A stretch of 64,000 nt of DNA from Singulisphaera sp. GP187 (GCA_945905925.1 CAMDQN010000001.1:62001-126000); one strand, 5' to 3'. Positions 53,500 to 62,798 are shown, numbered from the stretch's first letter. Numbers and translations: made by a program. The notes: generated by a model from the sequence alone, not told the origin.

Positions 53500-56055
53500 A
53501 TGACCCGTTCGCTGTTGGCCGTCGGCCTTGCGCTGTGCGTAGGGCTGTTGCTCACTTCCTCGGCGCCCACCGCCGCACAACCGGCACCGGCACCGGCGCA
53601 GGCAGCGAACCCGGATGGCGAACTTGTCGGCAAGGTCAAGGACTCCATCGACAAGGGCGTGAAGTACCTCAAGGACACCGCCGCGAAGAACAACGGCCAC
53701 TGGGAAGGGGTCGTCCTCAAGTCGCTCGTGGACATGGACGGCGGCACCACCGCACTCGCGGTCCTCGCGCTACTCAACTCCGGCGAGAAGGTCGATAGCC
53801 CCACCGTCAAGGGCGGACTCGACTACCTCCGCAAACTCAACCCGACCAAAACCTACGTCGTCGCGCTTCAGACGATGGCACTATCCGAGGCGCTGATCTT
53901 GTCGCGCGACAAGAAAGACCTTCCGAAGATTGCGAAAAACGTGGAGTGGTTCGAGAAGAACGTGATCCGCCGCGGCGGGAAACTGGAAGGCTGGAGCTAC
54001 CCCGGTAACGACATCGCGGACAACTCGAACACGCAATACGCGCTGCTCGGGCTGTACGCCGCGAAGACCGCGGGCGTGAAGGTCGAGGATCAACTCTGGA
54101 AGGACATTCAGGATTACTACACCCGAACCCAGAAGCCGGACCGGCTGAACCCGAAGGCCGGGTACTGGATGTACCACAATGCCGGTGGCGAGGGACCGAG
54201 CTACACCATGAGCGTCGGCGGCGCGTGCGGGCTGCTCATCGCGAACATGGGCTTGGACAAGAGCGAACAGGAGTTGAACGCGACTACTGGTATCGCCGCG
54301 AAGTGCGGTATCTACCCGGACAACAGCGCGCTCGCGAAGGGCATGTTCTACATCGGGGCGCATTTCAACTTCGAGCAGGGCAAGTCGTACTTCTACAACT
54401 ACTACGGCATCGAGCGTCTCGGCCGGCTCTCCGGGCAGCGGTTCATCGGCAAAATGGACTGGTATCGCGAGGGATGCGAGAAGCTCGTGAAGCTCCAACA
54501 GAGCGACGGCTCGTTCGCGTACACTTCCGGCGCACCCGGTATCGACAAGGGCTATCCGACCATCACCTCCGCCTTCGCGCTGCTCTACCTCTCGAAGGGT
54601 CGCACGCCGGTACTCGTGAGCAAATTCGCGTGGGGCAACTACATCAAGGGCGAAGTCGGCAAACTCGATCAGGCCATTCTCACCGAGCGTGACTCAGACG
54701 GCACCATCACCGATGCGCCGAACTGGAACCGGAAGCACAGCGACTGCCGCAACATGGTCGAGTTCGCGCAGCGCGAAATCTTCGACGGTGCCCCGCTGTC
54801 GTGGCAGGTCTATGACATGCGCCTTCAAGACCTCTCCACGCAAGCGAAGATCGACTCTGAAGTCGGGCTGCTGTTGCAATCGCCGCTGGTGTACCTGAAC
54901 GGCCACGGGCCGATGCCGTTCGTGTCGCGACCGACCGAACCCGCGCTCACGGTTCCCGAACAAATCCTGAAACGGTACGTCGAAGAAGGAGGGTTCCTGC
55001 TTGGTGAAGCGTGCTGCGGCGACAAGGAATTCGCAGGCTCCTTCGAGAAACTGCTGGCGCGAATCTTCCCCGGTAGTTCGCTCAAAAAGCTGCCACCGGA
55101 ACACGCGATCTGGACCATGTTCCCCGGCGTGAACCCGGCGGACTTCCCGGACCTGTTGTACCTCGATCGCGGGTGTCGCACTGTTGCCATCTTTAGTCCC
55201 TCGCCGCTCGCGGGGTACTGGGAAGAGCGGCGATTCATTCCGGCCGACGGGCGCGACCCGAAGAACCGCGGCGAGAAAGCGTTCTGCCTGTCGCGCAACA
55301 TCATCGCCTACGCGACCGGTATGGAACTGCCCAAGCCTAAGCTCACGAAGACGATCTTGGTCACGCCCGACAGCGGGATCGCGCGGAGCAAGTTCCGCGC
55401 GCTGCAACTGAAGTACATCAGTGACGCGAGCGTTCAGCAGCCGCCGGCGTCCGACGCCTTGCGGAACCTGATGGCCTACCTCGGCCAGCACGCGAAGCTC
55501 GATGTGGCGCTGACTAGCGAGGTGCTTCAGCCTTCTGACGACAAACTGACGAAATACAAGTTCATGTACCTGCACGGGCGCAAGCCAGTGACGTTCACGC
55601 CGGACGAGTCCGACAACATCAAGGCTAACTTGCAAACCGGCGGCCTCTTGCTCGCGGACGCAGCGTGCAACGAGATCAAGCAGTGGCGCGCGTTCGATCA
55701 ATCCTTCCGAGACGCGATGCTGAAGATGTTCCCGGACCAAAAACTGATGACGATTCCGATCACGGCGGACGGCAAGGAACCGCTTGCGAAGATCGCGTCG
55801 CAGGCGGGGATCAATTTGGGAAGCGTGAGGTGCCGTCGCGAGAACGCCGAGGGAACCGGCGCGGAGAAAGAACTGCGCTCTTACCCGGTGATGCTGGAGG
55901 GCATCAAGATTGATGGCCGCTGGGTGGTGATTTACAGCAAGTACGACATCGGTTGCGCGATCGAGGGCCACAAGTCCGCGGACTGTCTCGGCCACGACAA
56001 GGAGAGCGCGTTGCGCATCGCGAGCGCGATCGTGCTGTACTCGTTGCGGCGGTAA
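53500..56055 (+). CDS. Secreted prenyltransferase/cyclase-fold protein with two DUF4159 domains
   Basis: An 851-residue exported protein. The signal peptide (about 1-27) is followed by an alpha/alpha-barrel region (about 45-405) with repeats such as GGTTALAVLALLNSGEKVD, NTQYALLGLYAAK and YPTITSAFALLYLSKG, as in squalene-hopene cyclase/prenyltransferase folds but without a DxDD-type acid motif. Two DUF4159 domains follow at about 420-610 and 614-850, each with a GGFLLGEACC or GGLLLADAAC block and a closing region of IRSKYDIGCAIEGHKS type. ATG 53500 has GGAGG 8 bases upstream. Planctomycetes encode many such proteins; the double DUF4159 seems less usual. The role is probably at the cell surface. 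Confidence 0.85.
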   Translation: MTRSLLAVGLALCVGLLLTSSAPTAAQPAPAPAQAANPDGELVGKVKDSIDKGVKYLKDTAAKNNGHWEGVVLKSLVDMDGGTTALAVLALLNSGEKVDSPTVKGGLDYLRKLNPTKTYVVALQTMALSEALILSRDKKDLPKIAKNVEWFEKNVIRRGGKLEGWSYPGNDIADNSNTQYALLGLYAAKTAGVKVEDQLWKDIQDYYTRTQKPDRLNPKAGYWMYHNAGGEGPSYTMSVGGACGLLIANMGLDKSEQELNATTGIAAKCGIYPDNSALAKGMFYIGAHFNFEQGKSYFYNYYGIERLGRLSGQRFIGKMDWYREGCEKLVKLQQSDGSFAYTSGAPGIDKGYPTITSAFALLYLSKGRTPVLVSKFAWGNYIKGEVGKLDQAILTERDSDGTITDAPNWNRKHSDCRNMVEFAQREIFDGAPLSWQVYDMRLQDLSTQAKIDSEVGLLLQSPLVYLNGHGPMPFVSRPTEPALTVPEQILKRYVEEGGFLLGEACCGDKEFAGSFEKLLARIFPGSSLKKLPPEHAIWTMFPGVNPADFPDLLYLDRGCRTVAIFSPSPLAGYWEERRFIPADGRDPKNRGEKAFCLSRNIIAYATGMELPKPKLTKTILVTPDSGIARSKFRALQLKYISDASVQQPPASDALRNLMAYLGQHAKLDVALTSEVLQPSDDKLTKYKFMYLHGRKPVTFTPDESDNIKANLQTGGLLLADAACNEIKQWRAFDQSFRDAMLKMFPDQKLMTIPITADGKEPLAKIASQAGINLGSVRCRRENAEGTGAEKELRSYPVMLEGIKIDGRWVVIYSKYDIGCAIEGHKSADCLGHDKESALRIASAIVLYSLRR

Positions 56056-56089
56056 CGAGTTGGTCGGTGGTGTTGAGCAATAACGAAAA

Positions 56090-56110
56090 CGGCCGGGATG
56101 AACCCGGCCG
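56090..56110. terminator. GC hairpin between convergent genes
   Basis: CGGCCGGG (56090-56097) and CCCGGCCG (56103-56110) pair perfectly around ATGAA. It lies 34 bp after the DUF4159 gene stop and 28 bp before the stop of the converging repeat-protein gene, so it is a likely shared terminator. Confidence 0.75.
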
Positions 56111-56138
56111 CGTGTGTGCTGCGATTGGGCGAGGGCGT

Positions 56139-56864
56139 TCAGTCGTTCTTCTTCTTCTTGCCTTTGCCCTTCTCGCCTTCCTTATTTTCGGTGCCGGTCA
56201 CCTTGCCGCTGGCGTCGATGGTGAGGTTCGTCTTGCCGCCTTTGGCGCCTTGCACCTCAACCTTGAAATCGATGGCGCCGTCCTCGGTCTTCCGCTCGGC
56301 TTTCACTGCGGTGCCCTGCGCGGTCTTCTCAGCGATGGCGATGGCATCGCCCAAACTGATCACCTTCGTGCCCGGCTTGACCGGCTCAGCGCCCGGCTTC
56401 ACCCCCGGCTTGACCGGCTCAACCGCGGGCTTCACGCCAGGCTTCACTGGCTCGGCGCCCGGCTTCACCCCCGGCTTGACCGGCTCAACCGCGGGCTTCA
56501 CGCCAGGCTTCACTGGCTCGGCGCCCGGCTTCACCCCCGGCTTGACCGGCTCGGCGCCCGGCTTCACCCCCGGCTTGACCGGCTCGGCGCCCGGCTTCAC
56601 CCCCGGCTTGACCGGCTCGGCGCCCGGCTTCACCCCCGGCTTGACCGGCTCAGCGATCTGCTTCGGCTTCTCGGCCAGTTGCAGGAGTTGTTTGAGCACA
56701 TCGGGCGGGAGTTTGCTCGCATCGATCTGGATGACGATGGTCTTCGCTGGCTCCGCGGCCGGTTGCGGCTTCTCGGGGTTCTTGTCGTCGGCGCGGGCCG
56801 TCGGCACGCCGACGAACCCGACACCGAGAGCTAGGACGAAGAGGACACGACACGTCGCGAACAT
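56139..56864 (-). CDS. Secreted protein with eleven-residue tandem repeats and PepSY-like C-terminus
   Basis: A 241-residue exported protein. The signal peptide (about 1-25, ending PTARA) is followed by a short domain IVIQIDASKLPPDVLKQLL. Eight full copies of AEPVKPGVKPG (variants end in A or start with V) then fill residues 71-158, with a partial copy to 167. The C-terminal 70 residues (ISLGDAIAIAEKTAQGTAVKAERK; AIDFKVEVQGAKGGKTNLTIDASGKV) look like a PepSY-type module, and a Lys-rich tail ends the protein. The Pro/Lys repeat should form an extended spacer, perhaps crossing peptidoglycan. The gene is a single unit. Confidence 0.82.
   Translation of the reverse strand: MFATCRVLFVLALGVGFVGVPTARADDKNPEKPQPAAEPAKTIVIQIDASKLPPDVLKQLLQLAEKPKQIAEPVKPGVKPGAEPVKPGVKPGAEPVKPGVKPGAEPVKPGVKPGAEPVKPGVKPAVEPVKPGVKPGAEPVKPGVKPAVEPVKPGVKPGAEPVKPGTKVISLGDAIAIAEKTAQGTAVKAERKTEDGAIDFKVEVQGAKGGKTNLTIDASGKVTGTENKEGEKGKGKKKKND
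56391..56654 (-). repeat. 33-bp tandem repeat in the coding region, eight units
   Basis: Units of 33 bp encode AEPVKPGVKPG with a few A/V changes. Part of the array also shows a 66-bp higher-order period where the KPA/VEP variant alternates with KPG/AEP. Near-identical units suggest recent expansion by slippage or unequal exchange. Confidence 0.93.
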
Positions 56865-56979
56865 GATTCACTCCGACGAGAGGAACGGACAGGGACAAAG
56901 TGTAATGCCGCGCCGTGGCGGTACCGGTCCACGATTTTTTCGGTGGTGGACTTCGAGCGCCGAACACCAACGCCCGATC

Positions 56980-58032
56980 TCAGCCCGGGATGGGCACTTT
57001 CAGCTCACCCGCGGCTTTCGTGATGAGTTCCCACGTGCCGTCTGGCACCGGGATGCCGGTCGCGAGCCGCTTCTCTTTTGTCAGTCGTTCGGGGTCGCCC
57101 GGGAGCGTGATTGGTCCCGCGCCCGCTGCCGTGGGACACGAGCGCACGTAGGACGTCAAGCCGGTCGTTTCCTTCAGGAAGTGATCGGTGCCGCCGAACA
57201 GCGCCGGGTTGAACAGCACGAATACGGCCGCGTTCCCCTGACCAGCGAGCGGGAACGTCGGGTTGCTGCACGAACCTCCCGACAGCCCGCCGCACAGTAG
57301 GTCGAGGAGCAACCCGAGGCCGAACCCTTTGTACGCTTGCGTCCCGCCGAACGGCAGCAGGTTGCCGCGCGGCTCGCTGTAGAGTACGCCGGGGTCGTTC
57401 GTGGGCGCGCCGGTGTGGTCGATGAGCCAACCGTCCGGCGCCGATTCCTTCTTCTGGAACTGCGCACGCACTTTGCCTTCGGCCGCGGCGCTCGTGCCGA
57501 AGTCGATGACCACTGGTGCGCCGGAGGTCGGTGCACCCATGCAGATGGGGTTGGTGCTGATGCGGCCTTCGGTGCCGCCAGGTGGTGCGACCCGGCGCCC
57601 GGAGCCGTGCGAGTTCACCGCCGCGAACAGCGCCATGTTTTCCTTCGCCGCGAACTCCGCGTACTCACCGAGGCGCCCGGTGTGCCCGCAGTTCCGCAGC
57701 GTGCCGGCCGCGATGCCCAGCGCCTTCGCCTTCGGCAATAGTTTGTCGAGCAGGCGGTACGTTTGAACCTGCCCCAACCCCCAACCCGCGTCGGCCGCGA
57801 CCACCGCGGGTGTTTCTGAGATTACCGTCAGCGCCGCGCCGGCCTTGTAAGTGCCCTTGCGTAAGAAGTCGATGTACTGCGGCACGCGCATCACACCGTG
57901 TGAGTCGTGCCCGCACAGGTTCGCGTCCACGAGGCTTCGCGCAACGATATTCGCGTCGGCCGCAGGTACGACAACGGCCTCGAACATCGCCTGCGCGAGA
58001 CTCGTGAGTTGGGAAGAGGAGAATGTCGGCAT
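56980..58032 (-). CDS. Ldh-family (malate/L-lactate-type) NAD(P) oxidoreductase
   Basis: A 350-residue oxidoreductase of the malate/L-lactate/ureidoglycolate dehydrogenase family. Family blocks are ANLCGHDSHGVMRVPQYIDF with the catalytic His, NCGHTGRLGEYAEFAA, STNPICMGAPTSGAPVVIDFGTS and GYKGFGL-like QAYKGFGLGLLLDLLCGGLSGG. ATG 58032 (MPTFSSSQ) is preferred over a TTG at 58071, because the shorter form starts at the usual point of the family. The substrate may be malate, sulfolactate, ureidoglycolate or another hydroxy acid. It is divergent from the epimerase gene. Confidence 0.9.
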   Translation of the reverse strand: MPTFSSSQLTSLAQAMFEAVVVPAADANIVARSLVDANLCGHDSHGVMRVPQYIDFLRKGTYKAGAALTVISETPAVVAADAGWGLGQVQTYRLLDKLLPKAKALGIAAGTLRNCGHTGRLGEYAEFAAKENMALFAAVNSHGSGRRVAPPGGTEGRISTNPICMGAPTSGAPVVIDFGTSAAAEGKVRAQFQKKESAPDGWLIDHTGAPTNDPGVLYSEPRGNLLPFGGTQAYKGFGLGLLLDLLCGGLSGGSCSNPTFPLAGQGNAAVFVLFNPALFGGTDHFLKETTGLTSYVRSCPTAAGAGPITLPGDPERLTKEKRLATGIPVPDGTWELITKAAGELKVPIPG

Positions 58033-58113
58033 CGGATGTTCCGTGAATTCGGTGTTGTGGGCGGAGTACAATCACCTCCGCACGACCTCATCTTAGAAGT
58101 TAAGGGGCACACA

Positions 58114-59148
58114 ATGGCTTTTGAAGTACGCACATCTCAGGGCAAGGCCGGCGACCGCGGCGGCGAGATTTACGAACTCATCAACGACACCAGGACAGTA
58201 CGCGCGGAAGTCTGGCCGCAGTGGGGGTTCAACTGCCTCAAGTGGCAAGTGAAGCAGGACGACAACCGCTGGGCCGACATCCTGTTCCACATGCCCGACT
58301 GGGAAAGTAACCCGGTTCCAACCCGAAGCGGGCACCCGATTCTGTTCCCATTCCCGGGGCGGCTGCGCGACGGCAAGTTCACATTTGAAGGCAAGACGTA
58401 TCAGCTTCCGCTGAACGAGTCGAGTAAACTCCACGCGATCCACGGGTTCACGCCACGGAATAAATGGCGCGTCACCGACTGGAACGGCGACGCGGATTTC
58501 GCGTTCGTAACAGGGGAGTTCAACCTCGCGAAAGACTTGCCTGAAGCGCTCCCGCTGTGGCCGTCGGACTTTGCTTTCAGCGTGACCTACCGGCTCTACG
58601 CGAACAAGCTCCGCGTTGACGCTCGCGTTGAGAACGTCGGCAACGGGCCGTTGCCCTTCGGCCTGGGTTATCACGGCTACTTCCGTCTTCCTGGCATGAA
58701 CGACCCGGGCATCGCCGACTGTGTGTTGAAGGCGAATGTGAATGAAGTTTGGGACGTGGACGCCGGCAACCTGCCCACCGGTCGGCGGAAGGAACTGCCT
58801 TCAGAGTTTGACTTCCGTGCGCCGCGAACGGTGGGTGCGACCGCACTCGACCATGTGTTTAACGGCGTGACTGGCTCGACATCGCCGAACAGCGAACTGA
58901 TCGAAGTCGCGACCCTCTCGCATCCCAACGCTCACGGCAAACTTCGCGTGCTGGCCGATGCATCGTTCCGCGATCTCGTGCTGTTCACGCCGGCGCACCG
59001 GCACGCGGTCGCGATCGAGCCGTACTCGTGTTCTGCTGACGCCTCAAACCTTCAGGCTCGCGGGGTCGATAGTGGGTGGCGCGTACTCCCGCCGGGCGGT
59101 GTGTGGGAGAGTGCAGTTGAGTACCGGTGGGAACCGAACGAACTGTAG
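58114..59148 (+). CDS. Aldose 1-epimerase (mutarotase)-family protein
   Basis: A 344-residue galactose-mutarotase-fold enzyme that interconverts alpha and beta anomers of a hexose or related sugar. Signatures are GHPILFPFPGRL (72-83), the catalytic His in LHAIHGFTPRN, GLGYHGYFRLP and the catalytic Glu in VAIEPYSCSADA. ATG 58114 follows AAGGGG. There is no signal, so it is cytosolic. It stands between the divergent Ldh-type gene and the kinase gene. The sugar specificity cannot be read here. Confidence 0.9.
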   Translation: MAFEVRTSQGKAGDRGGEIYELINDTRTVRAEVWPQWGFNCLKWQVKQDDNRWADILFHMPDWESNPVPTRSGHPILFPFPGRLRDGKFTFEGKTYQLPLNESSKLHAIHGFTPRNKWRVTDWNGDADFAFVTGEFNLAKDLPEALPLWPSDFAFSVTYRLYANKLRVDARVENVGNGPLPFGLGYHGYFRLPGMNDPGIADCVLKANVNEVWDVDAGNLPTGRRKELPSEFDFRAPRTVGATALDHVFNGVTGSTSPNSELIEVATLSHPNAHGKLRVLADASFRDLVLFTPAHRHAVAIEPYSCSADASNLQARGVDSGWRVLPPGGVWESAVEYRWEPNEL

Positions 59149-59234
59149 CGCGGCGCGGTTCGGAGGTGTTTGCCGCGCGGCCGAAAGCATCCTAGCCTTG
59201 CGTAACTTGAAGCACGCTCGGCGGGGGTACACGG

Positions 59235-60572
59235 ATGGTGGGAACGACCGCGCTCGGCAAGTACCGGCTGCTCCACGCGCTCGGTATTGGCAGCAACGCC
59301 GAAGTATTCCTGGCTTCTCCGATCAAGTACCCCAACTACCGCGTTGTGGTGAAGCGGATTCACGATCACGTCGTCGCGCACTCGAACTTCCGCCAATTTT
59401 TCGAGGCGGAAGTCAAGTCGATGGCGAACTTCAACCACCCTTACGCAGTGCGGTTGTTTGAAGCAGCGGCCGATGACCCGATCGGCCCGTGTCTCGTGAT
59501 GGAGTACGTGCCCGGCATCACGCTCGAAGAGTTCCTCGCGCGGAACCGCAACCTCGCTCCTGAACGTGTCGGCCGGTTGCTCGGCTGCTTCTGTCACGCG
59601 CTCCAGGCCGCGCACGCCGCCGGTATCGTTCACAGAGATCTCAAGCCCGCGAACTTGATGGTGCTGAACACGGACACCGATCAGGAATCGCTGAAAGTGA
59701 TGGATTTTGGGTTCGCCGGGTTCGCCGCGAAACCGCACATTCAACTCGCCGAACTTACCGGGCACGGGCCGATTTATGCGATCGGCACCCCGAGCTACGT
59801 CAGCCCAGAAATGATTCGCGGCGACCGTGTCGATTCTCGCAGCGATCTCTACTCGGTCGGCATCATCCTCTACGAAATGCTCACGGGACGGTTGCCGTTC
59901 AACTACTCCTATCAGGAGCGGTTGCTCGCGGCGCACATCAAGGAATCGCCACCGCGGTTCTCGCGTATCGGCTGCGAGTTCCTCCCCGCGGCGCTCGAAG
60001 CGGTGGTACAACTCGCTCTCTCGAAGTACCCGAATGAGCGCCAGCAGAGCGCGCAAGAACTCGCATTGATGTTCGGGCAGGCACTCGGCGAGAATTACTG
60101 GGAAGCGACGATGCCGGAGGGCTGGGAGCCGACGGCCCCGACGGAAGAACAACCGCAGGTGCTACAACCGCCTACCGACCCATACCACGTGACACATGCG
60201 TTCGAGGCATTCATGCCGGAGCGCCTTGCCGCAGCGAAACTCCGCGGGTTCGTTGAAGACTTCGGCGGTCAGGTTCTCGCGAGCGAGCCAGGCGTGATTC
60301 GCATGAGACTGGGCATTCCAACCGGCTACAAGGAAGCGAAAGGCGGGAGCGGCATTTTCAGCTGGTTCGCGGCGCGCCGACCGGCCGTTCCGATAGGTCA
60401 GGAGCCAATCGAACTGGAACTTCAGATGGACAAACCGGACCCCGGCCAACTGCGTTTGTGCGTGGTCGCCGCGTTCCGCCCGGTGAAGGAATATATGCCG
60501 AAAGACCAGCGCAACTGGCACGACCGCTGCGACAACCTTCACATGGCGTTGCGGCAGTACCTCGGGGCGTAG
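59235..60572 (+). CDS. Hanks-type Ser/Thr protein kinase with unknown C-terminal domain
   Basis: A 445-residue kinase. The kinase domain (about 10-275) shows GIGSNAEVFLAS (17-28), Lys40 in VVVK, HRDLKPANL with Asp135, DFGFAG (157-162), the GTPSYVSPE activation segment and a complete C-lobe (DLYSVGIILYEMLTGRLPF). All catalytic residues are present. There is no transmembrane segment, so it is cytosolic, unlike many planctomycete kinases. Residues about 315-445 form a separate domain (RLGIPTGYKEAKGG; PIELELQMDKPDPGQLRL) that I do not recognise and that may bind a regulator. Substrates are unknown. Confidence 0.93.
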   Translation: MVGTTALGKYRLLHALGIGSNAEVFLASPIKYPNYRVVVKRIHDHVVAHSNFRQFFEAEVKSMANFNHPYAVRLFEAAADDPIGPCLVMEYVPGITLEEFLARNRNLAPERVGRLLGCFCHALQAAHAAGIVHRDLKPANLMVLNTDTDQESLKVMDFGFAGFAAKPHIQLAELTGHGPIYAIGTPSYVSPEMIRGDRVDSRSDLYSVGIILYEMLTGRLPFNYSYQERLLAAHIKESPPRFSRIGCEFLPAALEAVVQLALSKYPNERQQSAQELALMFGQALGENYWEATMPEGWEPTAPTEEQPQVLQPPTDPYHVTHAFEAFMPERLAAAKLRGFVEDFGGQVLASEPGVIRMRLGIPTGYKEAKGGSGIFSWFAARRPAVPIGQEPIELELQMDKPDPGQLRLCVVAAFRPVKEYMPKDQRNWHDRCDNLHMALRQYLGA

Positions 60573-60575
60573 CCG

Positions 60576-61667
60576 TCACCCGCGCATCATCACTTGCGCG
60601 GGGTTGATCGCCTTGTGCCTTCCCTTGTTCGCAGTGATCTCGAACGCCTGCGGAACCGAATCGAGTCCGGGCAGGATGTGCGTGATGGTGGGTTTGAGCC
60701 GGACGCGGCCGGAAGCGACGAGCCGCACGGTGTGTTCGAGGTGGCCGAGCGTGCTGATGTCCGGGAAAAGATAGCGGAGGCTGCGCTCGCGGAGGAAGTC
60801 GATGTTCACTTCGAGCGGCGCGCCAAACCACGACACACCGATGATCTTCCCGCCGGAGCGTACCGAGTCGAGCGCGTTCAGCAGCGACTGGTTGCCCGCA
60901 AGACCCTGCTTCGGACTGCCGCCGGCGCACTCGAACACCACGTCCGCGCCGTTGCCTTCGGTGAGGTCGTGAATCACCCTGACGACGTCGCACCCCTTCG
61001 CGTTGAGCGCGTGGTCCGCACCGAGTTCGCGCGACATCGCGCACGCTTCCTCGCGCACGTCCACGGTGATGATTCGCCCCGCGCCGCTGATGCGGGCGAT
61101 CTGCAAACACTCCAACCCCATGCTCCCCTGACCGAAGATTACCACCGTATCCGCCATTCGCAGTTCGGCGGTCTCAACGGCCGCGACGCTGTCGCTGAGC
61201 GACTGAAGGCACGCGGCTTCGCTGTCCGAAATGCGGTCGTCCACGAGCGTCAGCGCGATCTCTGGAATGCGAGCCCGCTCCGCGAAACACCCCGGTAGGT
61301 CGAAGCCAATCACCGGCCCCTTGCGGCACAACGAACTGCGTTCGGAGAGGCACAGCGGGCACGTTCCGCACGGCAGCTTTGCCCGCGCTGCGACGCGATC
61401 ACCGACCTTCACTCGCTTCACACCCGGTCCGACTTCCAGAACGCGCGCACAGAACTCGTGCCCGAATAGCTGAAGTGGCGATTCCGTTTCGAGTCGCCGC
61501 TTGACGCGATCATACGCGAGCGTCGGGATGCCCTGCGCGAGTTGCGCTTCGGTGACGCTCGGCTGAACGCAGATCGGTTCGACGATGACGTGACCGGCAC
61601 CGCACGCGGGTTCGGGCACGTCGTCGAGTCGCATGTCCGCGAACGCATGGAACCGCCAAGCTTTCAT
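60576..61667 (-). CDS. Zinc-dependent medium-chain dehydrogenase
   Basis: A 363-residue zinc alcohol dehydrogenase-type enzyme. Catalytic-zinc ligands are likely Cys33 (EPICVQ) and His70-Glu71 (LFGHEFC). The structural zinc site is complete: Cys100, Cys103, Cys106 and Cys114. The Rossmann loop is VVIFGQGSMGLE with IITVDVREE, suggesting NAD. The segment after Cys33 (VQPSVTEAQ) differs from the usual CGTD/CGSD, so the active-site lid is altered. Polyol, threonine or other secondary alcohol dehydrogenation are possible. It follows the NHL gene on the same strand across a family A element. Confidence 0.88.
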   Translation of the reverse strand: MKAWRFHAFADMRLDDVPEPACGAGHVIVEPICVQPSVTEAQLAQGIPTLAYDRVKRRLETESPLQLFGHEFCARVLEVGPGVKRVKVGDRVAARAKLPCGTCPLCLSERSSLCRKGPVIGFDLPGCFAERARIPEIALTLVDDRISDSEAACLQSLSDSVAAVETAELRMADTVVIFGQGSMGLECLQIARISGAGRIITVDVREEACAMSRELGADHALNAKGCDVVRVIHDLTEGNGADVVFECAGGSPKQGLAGNQSLLNALDSVRSGGKIIGVSWFGAPLEVNIDFLRERSLRYLFPDISTLGHLEHTVRLVASGRVRLKPTITHILPGLDSVPQAFEITANKGRHKAINPAQVMMRG

Positions 61668-61679
61668 GGTATTGTCCGG

Positions 61680-61767
61680 GTAGGTGCCGCTTGCCGGGCG
61701 GCACTGCTGACCATCTCGGATAGCTCAACGAATCTGCTCCCAGTGCCGCCCGGCAAGCGGCACCTAT
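61680..61767. repeat. Family A inverted-repeat element, copy 3 (short)
   Basis: An 88-bp copy with arms of about 25 bp (TAGGTGCCGCTTGCC then GGGCGGCAC, and its complement). The spacer is shorter and more diverged than in copies 1 and 2. It fills the gap between the NHL gene and the dehydrogenase gene. Its right end includes the TAG stop of the NHL gene (61764-61766). Confidence 0.9.
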
Positions 61768-62744
61768 TTCGAGAACTTCTGCAGTGCGTGACAGTCCGGT
61801 GCCACCAGTCCACGATTGCCGCCCGCGGACCACGTGACTTCGGAAACGTACACCGCGCCTCGCGAATCGACGCAGAGGTCGTGCGGGGCGAAGAAGTCGC
61901 CGGGCGCGGTCGGGTTTTCTCCGCCTCCCCAGCGAGCGATGAGGTTCCGCTGTGGATCGAACACGCTCACACATCCACCGGTCGCGTCGGGCGTGGGTGC
62001 CGTCGTGCCGGGCCACATCCCGGCGCGGTAGCCCAACTCCGCGACGAAGAACCGCCCGGCACGGTCGATGAACACCTGCGACGGCCGCGCCAACCCGGTC
62101 CATTCAGAAAGAAAGTCGCCATTCGGCGTGAAACACTGAATGCGGCTGTTCTCGCGATCCGCGACATGCACCACGCCGTTGCGATCAATCGCAATTCCGT
62201 GCGGCACGTGGAACTGGCCCGGCCCGCTGCCCGGTTCGCCCCACGAGAAGAGTAGCCGCCCGTCGGGCGCGAACACGTGAACGCGCGAGTTGCCGTAACC
62301 ATCGGTCACGTAAAGTTCGCCGCCTGGCGCGATCGCGAGGTTCGTTGGGTAGTGGAACGGCGGTCCGGCATGCTTGATCGTGCGAAAATCGATGCTGGTC
62401 GCGCCGGTGTCAGCCGGCGCTCCGTGCGTGCCGAGCGTAAACAGCAACTCGCCGGTTGGTGAGAACTTGCGCACGGTGTGCCCCATGTCGTCGGTGCAAT
62501 ACACCGCGTCGTCCGGTCCGATGGTGATGCCGTGCGGCCGAACGAACATCGACGCGTCCCATTCTTCACTGAACGTGCCATCGGGGTCGAACACCATGAG
62601 CGGGTGTTGACCGCGACTGAACACGAACACGCGGTCGCGTGAGTCGGTGGCGACCGCGGCGACTTCTTTCCAGCCGAAGCCGGGTGGGAGTTTTGCCCAG
62701 CGGTCGTTCGCGGTGTAGCCGAAATCGCGGCTGTCGGTGGGCAT
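61764..62744 (-). CDS. NHL-repeat beta-propeller protein
   Basis: A 326-residue propeller with about six NHL-type repeats, for example FVRPHGITIGPDDAVYCTDD, YPTNLAIAPGGELYVTDGYG and HVPHGIAIDRNGVVHVADRE. The start at 62744 (MPTDSRDFGYT) is chosen; upstream codons are Arg-rich and lack propeller character. There is no clear signal peptide, so the site of action is uncertain. Some relatives are peptidyl-glycine lyase-like, but no catalytic motif stands out here. It lies upstream of the zinc dehydrogenase on the same strand. Confidence 0.85.
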   Translation of the reverse strand: MPTDSRDFGYTANDRWAKLPPGFGWKEVAAVATDSRDRVFVFSRGQHPLMVFDPDGTFSEEWDASMFVRPHGITIGPDDAVYCTDDMGHTVRKFSPTGELLFTLGTHGAPADTGATSIDFRTIKHAGPPFHYPTNLAIAPGGELYVTDGYGNSRVHVFAPDGRLLFSWGEPGSGPGQFHVPHGIAIDRNGVVHVADRENSRIQCFTPNGDFLSEWTGLARPSQVFIDRAGRFFVAELGYRAGMWPGTTAPTPDATGGCVSVFDPQRNLIARWGGGENPTAPGDFFAPHDLCVDSRGAVYVSEVTWSAGGNRGLVAPDCHALQKFSK

Positions 62745-62798
62745 GGGAGAGGCTCGGCGGCGTGGAACGGAGCGGCACGACATTCTAACGATCATCGA

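Noticed and set aside
56391-56654. Regular 33-bp repeats that could suggest a CRISPR array
   Set aside because: Units abut with no unique spacers and encode a continuous in-frame peptide repeat in a secreted protein.
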